A DNA stretch of 64,000 nucleotides from Anaspis maculata (Eukaryota > Arthropoda > Insecta > Coleoptera > Scraptiidae). Under the pieces are notes generated by a model. The model ran no database searches. It was not told the origin of the DNA and worked only from the letters and a program-made list of their open reading frames with translations. Positions 20,901 through 29,799 of this stretch are shown here, in pieces (position 1 is the stretch's first letter; every line of letters starts with the position of its first letter). The stretch spans positions 17,322,892-17,386,891 of the forward strand of contig OX421964.1 in the NCBI GenBank assembly GCA_949128115.1, given 5' to 3'. Both the position numbers and the translations under genes were made by a program.

Positions 20901-22373
20901 TCTGCCGCTCGAATATACGTATTTGCGATAATTTAACTGGGAAGTCGATATTATCAAAATTCAGCTCATTTTCAAACTTACGATATCCAGCCGTCCGCTC
21001 AGGATGGCGTTCTCCATCACCATGCAGACACGCAAGAATCGCCCACTTGAAGCATTGATTGTCATCGAGGTTCATTACGTTGACAACTGCGTGCTTTAGG
21101 GCGATGTCTCGAGGGAGTGGGATGTAGCTGGAGGGCCTCAATGGCGAAAACTTTCCCACATTCACTTCCAAATACTGGCATTTGACAAGCGCCCAGCCTG
21201 AAAATGAAATAAAGTTTATTACATTATGCTAGTCGGATTGCGATGATTCTATTTACCAGAGCCCTTCTCCTCGAAAGATGCCATCTTACGTCTGATGACC
21301 TCGATGAATCCGCCCACCGCCTCATCCACGTCTGATGCTGTATGGAGAGCTGTTTGACGAGTGTTGAAGCTCTTTATTGACACCTCCTCGACGGAGGCGA
21401 GCATATAAATGGCAAAGAGCTCAACATTCGCCTTGATGGATCTATGTCGAGCCAAGTCCCGCACAAGCAGTCTCACCACCTCCGGCCTGATATCGTTCAA
21501 GAATCTATCAGCATCGGCAGCATCACGCTCATTATCCACCCTATACGATATCAGCCGATCCTTGAAGGCTGACTTGATGACCTCACAGTCGACATCGCGA
21601 GTTGTCGCTCTCCGCTTATGCTCGATGCTCATGAGATGGCCAATATAGCTCGTGCTCGGTACTTCTATGCAGCATATATCACACCGTCGGGCTGTGGCTG
21701 ACCGCTTTGCATCGGCGTCCGGATTTACAGCATCAGCCTCACCGATGTCACCTTTCACCATCCGCTTCTCACTGCGCTTGCGCCCATCATCGATCTCGGA
21801 CTCAGCAGCAACCTCGATGCGGCCTCCGGTGATGGTGTGATGCTCGCTGGGTAACACCTCATTTTGTGGTGGGCAGCTCGGCTGACCTTCCACAGCCCGA
21901 ATTTGAGATGGGACTTCGAGCGGTGCATGACATATTGGTAGGACCCCACCAAGTAGCTCTCGCTGCTCCTGCTGCTGCTGCTGACGCTGCTGTGCTAGCT
22001 GCGCCGGCTGCTGGGCCCCACATCCCTTTCGATGGCGCTTCAAGTTGTCCCGGCGAGTGAAAACCTTTCCACATTCGCAATTCAGCGGCATGGGCACTCT
22101 CGAGCAGCTGGAGATCGTCCCGACATTTTGGGACGCTAACCCCGTAGCGGCTGCTTCTCTCGATGCTTGGGACATTGCCGGGATTCCGCTGAATGGGTTA
22201 TGCTGCTGCGTCTGTCGTTGCTGCTGGGCCTGTCGCTGGCGCTCTGACTGCTGTTCCACTCCCTGCTGCTGCCGCTCCGGCTGTGTCGGTAGACGACTCT
22301 GACAGCCCTTTTGATGTCTCTTTAAATTATCGATCCGGGTGAAGACCCTCCCACATTCACAGTTCAGTGCCAT
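17902..22373 (-). CDS. PolB: Protein-primed family B DNA polymerase with N-terminal zinc fingers (two coding exons)
   Basis: Predicted exons 22373-21257 and 21197-17902, 1470 aa. N-terminal part: two CxC...H-x4-C fingers (residues 5-24 and ~99-118) separated by Gln-rich linkers, and a U1-type C2H2 finger (C231, C234, H246, H252). After the junction: a DDNQCFKWA...HYCLIK region that may be a papain/OTU-like fold (weak inference), a C2H2-like finger, exonuclease motif I (DFE, ~608), an HNH-like Cys/His cluster (~740-772), motif A (DATNLYG, ~1044), motif B (NSIYGKT, ~1195) and motif C (YMDTDS, ~1295). The polymerase ORF alone has no ATG. The zinc-finger ORF ends at a stop right after a splice donor. 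It replicates element DNA from the TIR ends using a protein primer (family knowledge). Confidence 0.9.
21198..21256 (-). other. 59-nt intron inside PolB
   Basis: Donor G|GTAAAT at 21257/21256; acceptor TTTATTTCATTTTCAG|GC at 21198/21197 with a good pyrimidine tract. It splits a Gly codon, so the joined product reads Gly-Ser-Gly-Trp across the junction, a signature conserved in insect Polinton polymerases. The unspliced frame meets TAG two codons past the donor. An AATAAA (minus) lies inside the intron and could end a zinc-finger-only mRNA. Confidence 0.85.
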
Positions 22374-22374
22374 C

Positions 22375-22472
22375 CTGCCGATAAATAATACAATTATGTT
22401 AATAATCCATTCCCATCGATAATTTTTTTCATTAGACTCGCTATGGATATATGTGGGGGTATGCATACTCAC
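22375..22472 (-). other. Predicted 98-nt intron upstream of PolB
   Basis: Donor AAAA|GTGAGT at 22472; acceptor TTTATCGGCAG|GATGG at 22375, placing the PolB ATG (22373) one base after the splice. The open frame continues upstream into this intron, but that part resembles non-coding sequence. Confidence 0.7.
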
Positions 22473-22496
22473 TTTTAAATGATGATATGTTGATTA

Positions 22497-22524
22497 TGAT
22501 GATGATGATGATGATGATGATGTT
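22497..22524. repeat. (GAT)n microsatellite
   Basis: About nine trinucleotide units between the OB-fold-like gene and the PolB exon. Confidence 0.9.
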
Positions 22525-22548
22525 GGGGATTGAGATGCAGGAGTACTG

Positions 22549-22863
22549 CTATTTCATCCGCTGGAAGGTGTAAAGCGGAGTTTCTACCGACCCAAGATTT
22601 TTGAAGCCAGTGAGCGTGAGCGTATGTGGCGTTGCAAGTAGCCCCGCAATCATCTCCTTGTTCATGGACTCGGCAATCCTTTTCGGTAGAAACAGATCCC
22701 CCAGGTCCCTCAAGCCGACAACTGCCGCTTCACCGTATTTTGTATTCACAATTCTGATATCATCTATTCGATATGGCAAATCGATTGTCAGATCTGCTGG
22801 TCGGACAGTGCGCCTTGGGCCCTTTGTGCACCCTGCAACAGCGTTGAGGCTGGAGAGGTCCAT
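22549..22863 (-). CDS. Small OB-fold-like (putative ssDNA-binding) protein, 104 aa
   Basis: It starts at ATG 22863, five nt after a plausible splice acceptor (TTTTTCAAAG|ACTA). The core reads YRIDDIRIVNTKYGEAAVVGLRDLGDLFLPKRIAE, the strand-Lys-Tyr-Gly-strand-FLPKR pattern of small OB-fold proteins found beside insect Polinton polymerases. A single-stranded DNA-binding role in replication is likely but inferred. It lies just upstream of PolB on the same strand. It would be read from the leader when intron 3 is removed at 22868, or skipped when the leader joins the PolB acceptor at 22375. Confidence 0.65.
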   Translation of the reverse strand: MDLSSLNAVAGCTKGPRRTVRPADLTIDLPYRIDDIRIVNTKYGEAAVVGLRDLGDLFLPKRIAESMNKEMIAGLLATPHTLTLTGFKNLGSVETPLYTFQRMK

Positions 22864-22867
22864 TAGT

Positions 22868-23662
22868 CTTTGAAAAATATAATTATGATAAAATTATATG
22901 TATATATGGCGGATGTGAAAAAAAATAATAATAATACTAATAATGGGATTGCACTTACATAATATATCTGCTATGCTGCTGTCTCAAAATAGCAGCTATC
23001 CCCTATCTGGATAGCTCAGGGAATAATGCTCGCTAGCTCGATATAAATAAGCCCCACCGCTATTGCTGGAATATAAGAGAGCTATTAATAATAAATTATT
23101 AACAATAATCAATGGATTCAAACTTACATAAATATCCGATTCCGAATGTTCCACTAATGCAGATAACGCCGATCGCCTTATGGTACCACTCTATTTATTG
23201 CTAAAAAAAAAAAAAAAAAAAAAAAATATGATGAAGTATTATCAATAATGAGCCGTATAGGATTAATGCGTCACCCCCAAACATTGCCCGATAGGATCCA
23301 GAAATAGGTAATAATGGGTAGTATCAGTAGAAAAAAAAGGGAATCATATGTATTTACTTAAATTTCATCAGCGATTTCAAGAAAAGTTTGCTGACCAACT
23401 TCTCAAAAAATCTAAGCAAATGTTTATGATTATCACTTTTTTTTTTTTACGCTATTACCCATCATTTATACTTTTTGCCAATAAGAATATTTGCTGGATA
23501 GTGGCTATTTCAAATATCGGTGATAGAATTTAGATGTTTGGAAATAATAAAATAAAAAAAAAAACAAACGTACCTTTTGAGAGAACTTGTAGAAAAACTC
23601 ACAAATACACTTTGAGAACTCAATTCACCTACTTACACTTGATGATTGACTGGAACTGAATT
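22868..23662 (-). other. Predicted AUG-free multi-exon 5' leader of the replication genes
   Basis: Minus-strand exons by splice signals: exon 1 ~23662-23637 (donor GTAAGT at 23636; alternative donor GTACGT at 23573), exon 2 23200-23128 (acceptor is ~24 T followed by AG), exon 3 23065-22959 (acceptor ATATTCCAG; donor GTAAGT). Introns are ~436, 62 and 91 nt. The three exons (~206 nt) contain no ATG; ATGs arise only across the exon-intron borders. This supports a spliced non-coding leader shared by the OB-fold protein and PolB. Confidence 0.65.
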
Positions 23663-23694
23663 GACTTCCAGCTAGCTACCGCGAAGTTTTTATA
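23654..23694 (-). promoter_or_regulatory. Minus-strand promoter of the replication genes
   Basis: TATAAAAA on minus (23694-23687). Initiator candidates are TCAATT with +1 at 23662 (spacing 32) and TCAGTT with +1 at 23657 (spacing 37). It is the only strong TATA box found upstream of the minus-strand genes. Confidence 0.7.
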
Positions 23695-23700
23695 CGATTT

Positions 23701-24859
23701 AGGATCGGACCACTGCGCACCTGGGTGGGGATGATGCACCCCATCATAAGCCTCCCCCACTACTATGAAGATATAGAGCCAAATTCTCAATTAATTGAAT
23801 TATATCAATCCGGTTAACTCGAAGGAGTGAGGGATCATCAAATTCGAATTCCCCATCGAACTCCGAGTATTTCAAGCCCAAACTCGCCGTAATTATGTTT
23901 AATTACCTATAAAATCGATCTCGATGGCATCGGCCTTTTACGAAACGCGTAAAAACTTGTTCGTTCCTGCTTGTGCGGGCGAGAGCCGCCCTGAATATTT
24001 ATTATGATTCCCCCCCGACATTGCTAGAAGCCCCACTGGGCCCCCGCATTCATCCCATTTAATGCTTTTTTTTTTCCTGATAAACAGGTCTATCGATGAA
24101 AAATTAATTCGAAACCCCGACTTCAATACTTTGTAGGAGGGTGAAATGAATATTCCCCTATACCGTTGAAAAAGTGGTGGAAATATTGCTCATTTCGGTC
24201 TTTTTTTTTTTTTCCCCACATGCATATGAAATTCCAATGCAGTTTTTTTTTTCTCTATTGTAAGCGGTTTTATTATCCCTCCGAGGAAATTTTACTCTCG
24301 GTAAACATTGTAAACATCAGCAATAACCTACATTTTTGATACATTTTGGCTAAGTATCAGATTTGGGAGAAATTTGAGGGCGGTAGAAGCGCTTCATGAT
24401 ATGGAAATTCTCTGTTGACCTTGGGAAGTTTCATCAGATTCCTCAAAATGTGTCTATATTCGGTTTAAAAGAGTTCAAATTAGAAAAAAAAGGAATCGAA
24501 AATTGATATTCCAAATTATTTATATTGTGTCGATATCCTTTGCCGGCTGGGGATCTGTATTATGGAAGGGTGTTTTATATATAAGCCTATTTCCCCCCAA
24601 TCGTGAGCAAGATTTATTTTAATTTCCTTCCTAGAATTATTGCGGGATTATATTTTATCAGGCGATTTTGCGCTAGGAAGGTGAAATGATTCAAATGCAG
24701 TAAACTATATTGAAGCTATAATAAAATCGATCGCAGCCTCAATCTCGTTTCACGAATCGTGTACAAACTTGTTTATTCGGACATATGTCGGGGCAATCAT
24801 CTTAAATTTTTTATTATTATTATTATTATTATCATAGGCCAGCCATCCTTGCTAAGTCT
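23701..24859. other. Gene-free Polinton DNA, first part
   Basis: No ORF with recognisable motifs. Poly-T runs occur at 24067, 24200 and 24243, and an (ATT)n tract near 24810-24831. Confidence 0.6.
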
Positions 24860-25500
24860 ATGCTTCTTTATGACCCTTATGGCCTTTAAAACACCCCTTT
24901 TCAAGATTCGGGGCTCCATACTGCGCCCCCTTTATGTGTTTTATGTTCTTCAAAGCGCCCTTTTTCATGAATCGAGGTCCCCCTACTGGGCCCCCATGCG
25001 TTTCCCACACTATCTAGGCTACCATTGGAGGTGTTAGGTCTATCCCCCTTCCATCTATTGCTAGAACTCCTACTGAGCCCCCTTTATGTGTTTAATCCTT
25101 TTTAAAGGATCCATTTCAAGACTCGCCGCTCCCTACTGGGCCCCCCATGCGTTTTCCGCACTATCTAGGCCGCCATTGGGAGTATGAGTCCTACGGCCCT
25201 CCCCTCTATTGCTAGGGCTCCTATTGGGCCCCCCTTTATGTGTTCAATGTTCTTTAAAAGATCCCTTTCCAAGATTCGGAGCTCCCTACTGGGCCCCCAT
25301 ACGTTTCCGACAATATCCAGCCCAGCATTCGCGGTATGAGTCCTATGGCCCGCCCTTCCATTGCTAGAGCTCCTACTGAGCCCCCCTTTATGCGCTAATT
25401 GTTCTTGAAAGGATTCCCTTTCAAGATTCGGAGCTCCCTACTGGGCCCCCCAGCCATTTTCCACACTATCTAGATTCACCATGCCCGACCCCGCTCTTTA
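24860..25500. repeat. Tandem repeat, ~150-bp unit, four copies
   Basis: Blocks such as CTACTGGGCCCCC, GCTAGAGCTCCTACTGAGCC and CCTTTATGTGTT recur at about 24983, 25134, 25286 and 25436, giving a period near 151 bp with ~80% similarity by eye. Non-coding and C-rich on the plus strand; role unknown. Confidence 0.8.
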
Positions 25501-25589
25501 TGGCGCATGCTTTGGACACCCGCCGAGGCGGGGGTCCACTTGTCTATGCAACGGCTTTTAACACCCCGGCTTCAAGCCACCTATTCACT

Positions 25590-26150
25590 TGTCACATCAC
25601 CGGCTGTGCGGGATTCTATTATACTCATCGCGGCAATTCGACTATTGGGCCCTCCTAGCCAAGCGGGTGGTATAAGCTGAGCCGCCTGTGGGGTACGATG
25701 CTGGAATATTCCATGTATTGTCCGTTCACTCTAAATGCTAATATGCTTGAACACCTGTTGAGATGTGCATTCACATATCCATCCGGCTATTCATCCGCTT
25801 TTTCAGCAGGTTGGTGGAATTTTTATTACACTCGCCGCCTTAATTCCCTCTATCGGCGGTAATGCACTTAGCACCATTTATGGAAATAATGGGGACTCCC
25901 TGTGAGGAATGATGCCGAAATATAGCTTTCATTTATGAGCATCCCTAAATGTTAATATGGCGGCTGGACATCTGACGGGCGGGTATTCTCACGCCACCCC
26001 GCTAGGCCGGTGGAATTTTTACCACACTCGCCGCCTCAATTTGCATTATTCCCAAATGTGCACTTGCCGGCCGGTAATAATGGTGGACACCCCGTGGTGT
26101 AGGCTGCTGGAATATTCCATTGATTGCTGAATATCCCCCGAATGCTGATA
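25590..26150. repeat. Second tandem repeat, ~200-bp unit, about three copies
   Basis: Recurring blocks: GGTGGAATTTTTA-ACACTCGCCGCC, a GGAATATTCCAT-type block and a CTGATATTGG-type block, near 25610, 25810 and 26005. More diverged than the preceding array. Confidence 0.65.
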
Positions 26151-27960
26151 TTGGACTCTGGGAGTTGAACTTTTTTTTCATTATTATTATAAGCGCCTCA
26201 TCGCGAGATATTCGAGTACATGGTAAAGTACTTGAGAATATATGGAAGTAATCGGATACATTTTGCCAATCTAAATGCCCCAAGTGTCGCTATAAGTATC
26301 ATCATTAGTACATTCAAAATGATACTTGAAAGTGACTATCGAGTACACTGAAAGTGGTTGGAATACACCACTCGAGTAGGTATCGCGCAGCTCGAGATGA
26401 CGGGTAGGATAAAGTACAATTTTCAATCTTACACTATCCTCATCGAGACCCTTCCGAATGTTTGGCTTCATAATATATGTATGAATACATAATTACATAA
26501 GGCTAAAGGGTTGCTTTTCGGGAAGCTATATTTAGATTTTCACCTAGTTTAATGGGCACTGAATGGAATTTGCGGGAAAAGATATCTCATTATTTTGATG
26601 TATTACATCTCATATTATACCGTATTAAGCTCATATTGAATGCGTATTGATAATTTGAATCTGTGGATTTCAAAAAAAAACCTCATAATTCTTATTCTAA
26701 GTTCGAATAAAATAGGAGAAATCAAATGGGTATACCTATGGATCTAGGGAAAAAACAAATGAGAAGAAAAAGGTGATTTTCACCCATCTAGTACCCAAGT
26801 CGAACCTGATCTAAATCGCGGTCAAATAAAATGAACAAAATTGCATCAAATAGATATCTACAATAAGCACAATGATGAGTGGCAGACACTCAGATACCTC
26901 CGAGTACAAGTACTCGAGCACTGTACTCTTAGTACATTTTTGCTATTCTGTACCCGCCACTTAAGTACATTTTCAATGGAGTGCTCGGGCCTCGTGGGCG
27001 TAACATATATGGTAAAAAAAAAGTCGGTACTCACACCTCTTATTCCCGATGTGAGTGCATTTTCCGAATACTTCACACAAGTCCTGCTTTTTCTATGCTT
27101 TTTAGAAAAATTATTATTTATACGATATGAATTAATCGAGTATTATCATGAGTGATATAGGTAAAAATTCAGCAGGCACTATACTCCTCATTTGAGCCAC
27201 TTTTTTTCGAAAGAGTATTGCAATTTTTTTGCAATTTTGCCCTCTGGGTTAACATCGGGATGTGACTCCTTCGCCTTAATACAAATTAGAATTAAATCGC
27301 GATGTTCCCGTAGCGATGGGGAATCACCATTCACCACAAAATCGCCCATAAGCACAATAAATCTGTAAAATGTGAAATATGTAATATAGAGGCTGTCTCT
27401 TGTTTTTTTTCTTAAAATTCACATAATGCTCTCATGATATTTTCAAAACATGTGCTTATACGATGTTTTCCCCCCCTTGCTTTATAGAATTTTGCTGTAA
27501 AAGGGTTGTTGGAAAATATGTACTCGGAAAAGTACTCGTGAAATTCGAGTAGGTACGCGCACTCGGAGTTCTGTACCCGACAGGATGCGCAATGAGTGAA
27601 GTATCCGGTACTCTGTACTCTCCCTCCAATTATTGGAAGTAGCCGGTACCGCTACTTGGATAGAATTTATCAGTATCTGGGCCAGCTCTGGCTGCTGATT
27701 ACACCGCTGCCAATATATTGGAGGATTGAAAATGTAGGGAATATCTTATCACCCGCTAGAGCTTCACGTAGAAGTCCCGCCGCTAGAGGAGACGTCCTAC
27801 AATTCCCGCTCGCCAGGTCTCGCACCACGCAAGGTCCTAGTTAGAGCTCTAACAGCATCGCTTCGAGCACCCACCGCCAGATGTTCCCATCTTGGGTCCT
27901 GAGCTGGTGGCTAAGAGCTGGCAGGCGATCATTTCCTATCCCAAATTCAATGGGGTAAGT
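26151..27960. other. Gene-free Polinton DNA, second part
   Basis: No convincing ORF. The motif GTACTCGAGTA and its halves (ACTCGAGTA, GAGTAC) occur many times at 26210-26420, 26895-26945 and 27515-27610. Confidence 0.55.
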
Positions 27961-28556
27961 CAGAAACTCGCTCCATAGATAGCTCGACTCTGGTGCCTGA
28001 CAGGGCGCCATCTTGGATCCTAAGTTGACAAGTGACAGCTATCCGGTTGGCAGGTGACAGTTGACAGGTGAGAGTTCACAGCTGAGAGCTGACATGCGAG
28101 CATTTTGCACCCTAAATTTCCCAATTCTCCCCTACAAGCTCGGGTCGGCTCAGGTTAGCGCACTTTCCCCTATGTACAGCTGACAGGTGGCAGTTGACAG
28201 CTGACAGGTGACAGTTGGGAGGTGACAGTTGACAGACCATCATTTGCTATCCTGATCTTCCCAACTCTCCCCTACATACTCAGCTCGGCTCAGGCTAGTC
28301 CACTTTCCCCTATGGAGAGCTGGCAGGTGACAGTTGTCAGCTGACAGGAGACAGTTGACAGCTGTCAGGTGATGGTTGACAGGTGAGAGCTGACAGAGCG
28401 CCATTTTGTATCCTGAATTTCCAACTCTCCCCTACAAGTTCGGCTCAGTCCAGGTTAGCCCACTTTCCCCTATGTACAGCTGACAGGTGACAGTTGGCAG
28501 GTGACAGCTGACAGCTCGCCATTTTGTATCCTAAATTTCCCAACTCTCCCCTACAT
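27961..28556. repeat. Subterminal array of degenerate TIR copies
   Basis: Diverged copies of TIR segments (CCATCTTGGATCCTAAG, TGACAG clusters, CCAACTCTCCCCTACA, CCACTTTCCCCTATG) recur about every 155 bp. The CCACTTTCCCC block appears near 28160, 28310 and 28465, before the true TIR copy at 28762. The first unit begins with an old copy of the TIR inner end. The left side has no counterpart. Confidence 0.85.
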
Positions 28557-28990
28557 ATGAGATTGGTTAGAAATTCACTCCATAGATGTCACAACTCTGA
28601 TGTCTGACAGGCCGCCATCTTGGATCCTAAGCTGACAAGTGACAGCTGTCAGGTTGAGAGGTGACAGTTGACAGGTGACAGATGACAGCTGACAGCTCGC
28701 CATTTTGTATCCTGAATTTCCCAACTCTCCCCTACATACTCGGGTCAGCTCGGGTTAGCCCACTTTCCCCTATGTCCCTGAGGAGGAGGAGGAGGAGGAG
28801 GAGGAGGAGGAGGAGGAGGAGGAGGAGGAGGAGGAGGAGGAGGAGGAGGAGGAGGAGGAGGAGGAGGAGGAGGAGGAGGAGGAGGAGGAGGAGGAGGAGG
28901 AGGAGGAGGAGGAGGAGGAGGAGGAGGAGGAGGAGGAGGAGGAGGAGGAGGAGGAGGAGGAGGTCCCAGAACCGGCTATCTTACCCTACT
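28557..28990 (-). repeat. Right terminal inverted repeat
   Basis: 434 bp, inverse of 8630-9057, differing mainly by two extra GGA units. Ends ...CTTACCCTACT. Confidence 0.95.
28780..28963. repeat. (GGA)n tract inside the right TIR
   Basis: About 61 GGA units, 27 bp from the right tip, mirror of the (CCT)n tract. Confidence 0.97.
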
Positions 28991-28996
28991 GACATG
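28991..28996. repeat. Right target-site duplication of the Polinton
   Basis: GACATG, identical to 8624-8629. Confidence 0.95.
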
Positions 28997-29627
28997 TCAA
29001 AGTGATTAAATAAAGGCTCGTTTCTATACCTGACCCTACCTCAACGCTGGTAACTGGGATAGCTCTAGGTCTTCTAAATTGTTCCCCAAAAGATGAGTTT
29101 CCCCTAAAAACTATTTCAAAGCTGTCACACATCAATACTCCGATGAACACCTGATTCTACACCTTGACCAATATATTAACTTAGTTTGGGAAGCTTCATC
29201 CGATTCAACATTTACGTTGGTGTTATAGGTTATGTTGAGGTTAGGCCCGGCATCCAGACACCGAAAAAGGAGTGAGTGAACTTTGCGAGCAAATGGGAAC
29301 TTCTTTCCTTTTTCCTGTTGTTTTCCCTGTTCCCTACAATTCAAGTTCGTGGGCCGGTGTGTGTGAGTCTCCTCCTATTATGAATCTTTTTTCAAAAGCT
29401 GCGTCTCTTATATCTAGACTATTCTTTTTGCATTGCTCTCTTTGGGCTATCGTAATTGTTTGCCCGTTTTGGAAGGAATTGGATATGGCCTGTACCTTTG
29501 TGGAGAACTGGACCTATTTTTCACCTTGAATTGCTCTTGAATCTTGGAAGGAAATCGCGAACGCGAGTGTCTATAGCATAGGTACAAATTTCCCAAATCT
29601 TCGCGTCGTCAAGTGTCTAGGTAATTA
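28997..29627. other. Flanking DNA, no gene seen
   Basis: Only short ORFs (70-85 codons) without recognisable motifs. Confidence 0.5.
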
Positions 29628-29762
29628 TACGGGGTGTTTATAAATGTCTGTGATCGCATCGCCTTTGGAATTCGCTTTCAATCACTACAATTCGGCCTGT
29701 TACTACGTTTTTCGGCCTGACCCAAGCCTGCCGCGATCACATATTCTCATAAACACCCCGTA
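29628..29762. mobile_element. 135-bp MITE
   Basis: Imperfect inverted ends of ~30 bp (TACGGGGTGTTTAT... / ...ATAAACACCCCGTA), both continuing into a TGTGATCGC/GCGATCACA block. Non-coding. Superfamily not assigned; a TA target is possible because both ends read TA. Confidence 0.75.
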
Positions 29763-29799
29763 CAAACAGTTTATAATAGTTTTTCAATTTCGCGAATAA

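Larger units (their letters stand above)
8630..28990 (+). mobile_element. Full-length Polinton/Maverick element (endogenous adenovirus-like DNA virus)
   Basis: A 20,361-bp element with near-identical terminal inverted repeats (8630-9057 and 28557-28990). Ends read AG...CT, and a perfect GACATG duplication flanks it. It carries the diagnostic Polinton set: protein-primed PolB, chromodomain integrase, packaging ATPase, adenain-like protease, major and minor capsid proteins, plus several family-conserved unknowns. No frameshift or in-frame stop breaks any long gene; the only interruption in PolB is explained by an intron. Near-identity of the repeats and intact frames imply recent insertion or recent activity (inference). 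No helicase was seen. The right 4 kb is gene-free. Confidence 0.96.

Noticed and set aside
20038..22302. Several plus-strand ORFs (62-90 codons) across the polymerase
   Set aside because: Antisense shadows of the PolB exons, including Cys-rich frames generated by Gln codons.
21249..22472. Zinc-finger ORF as an independent 407-aa protein starting upstream of 22373
   Set aside because: The 5' extension starts at a GTG that is the splice donor of the preceding exon, and the 3' stop lies inside the intron; the fusion to PolB explains both ends.
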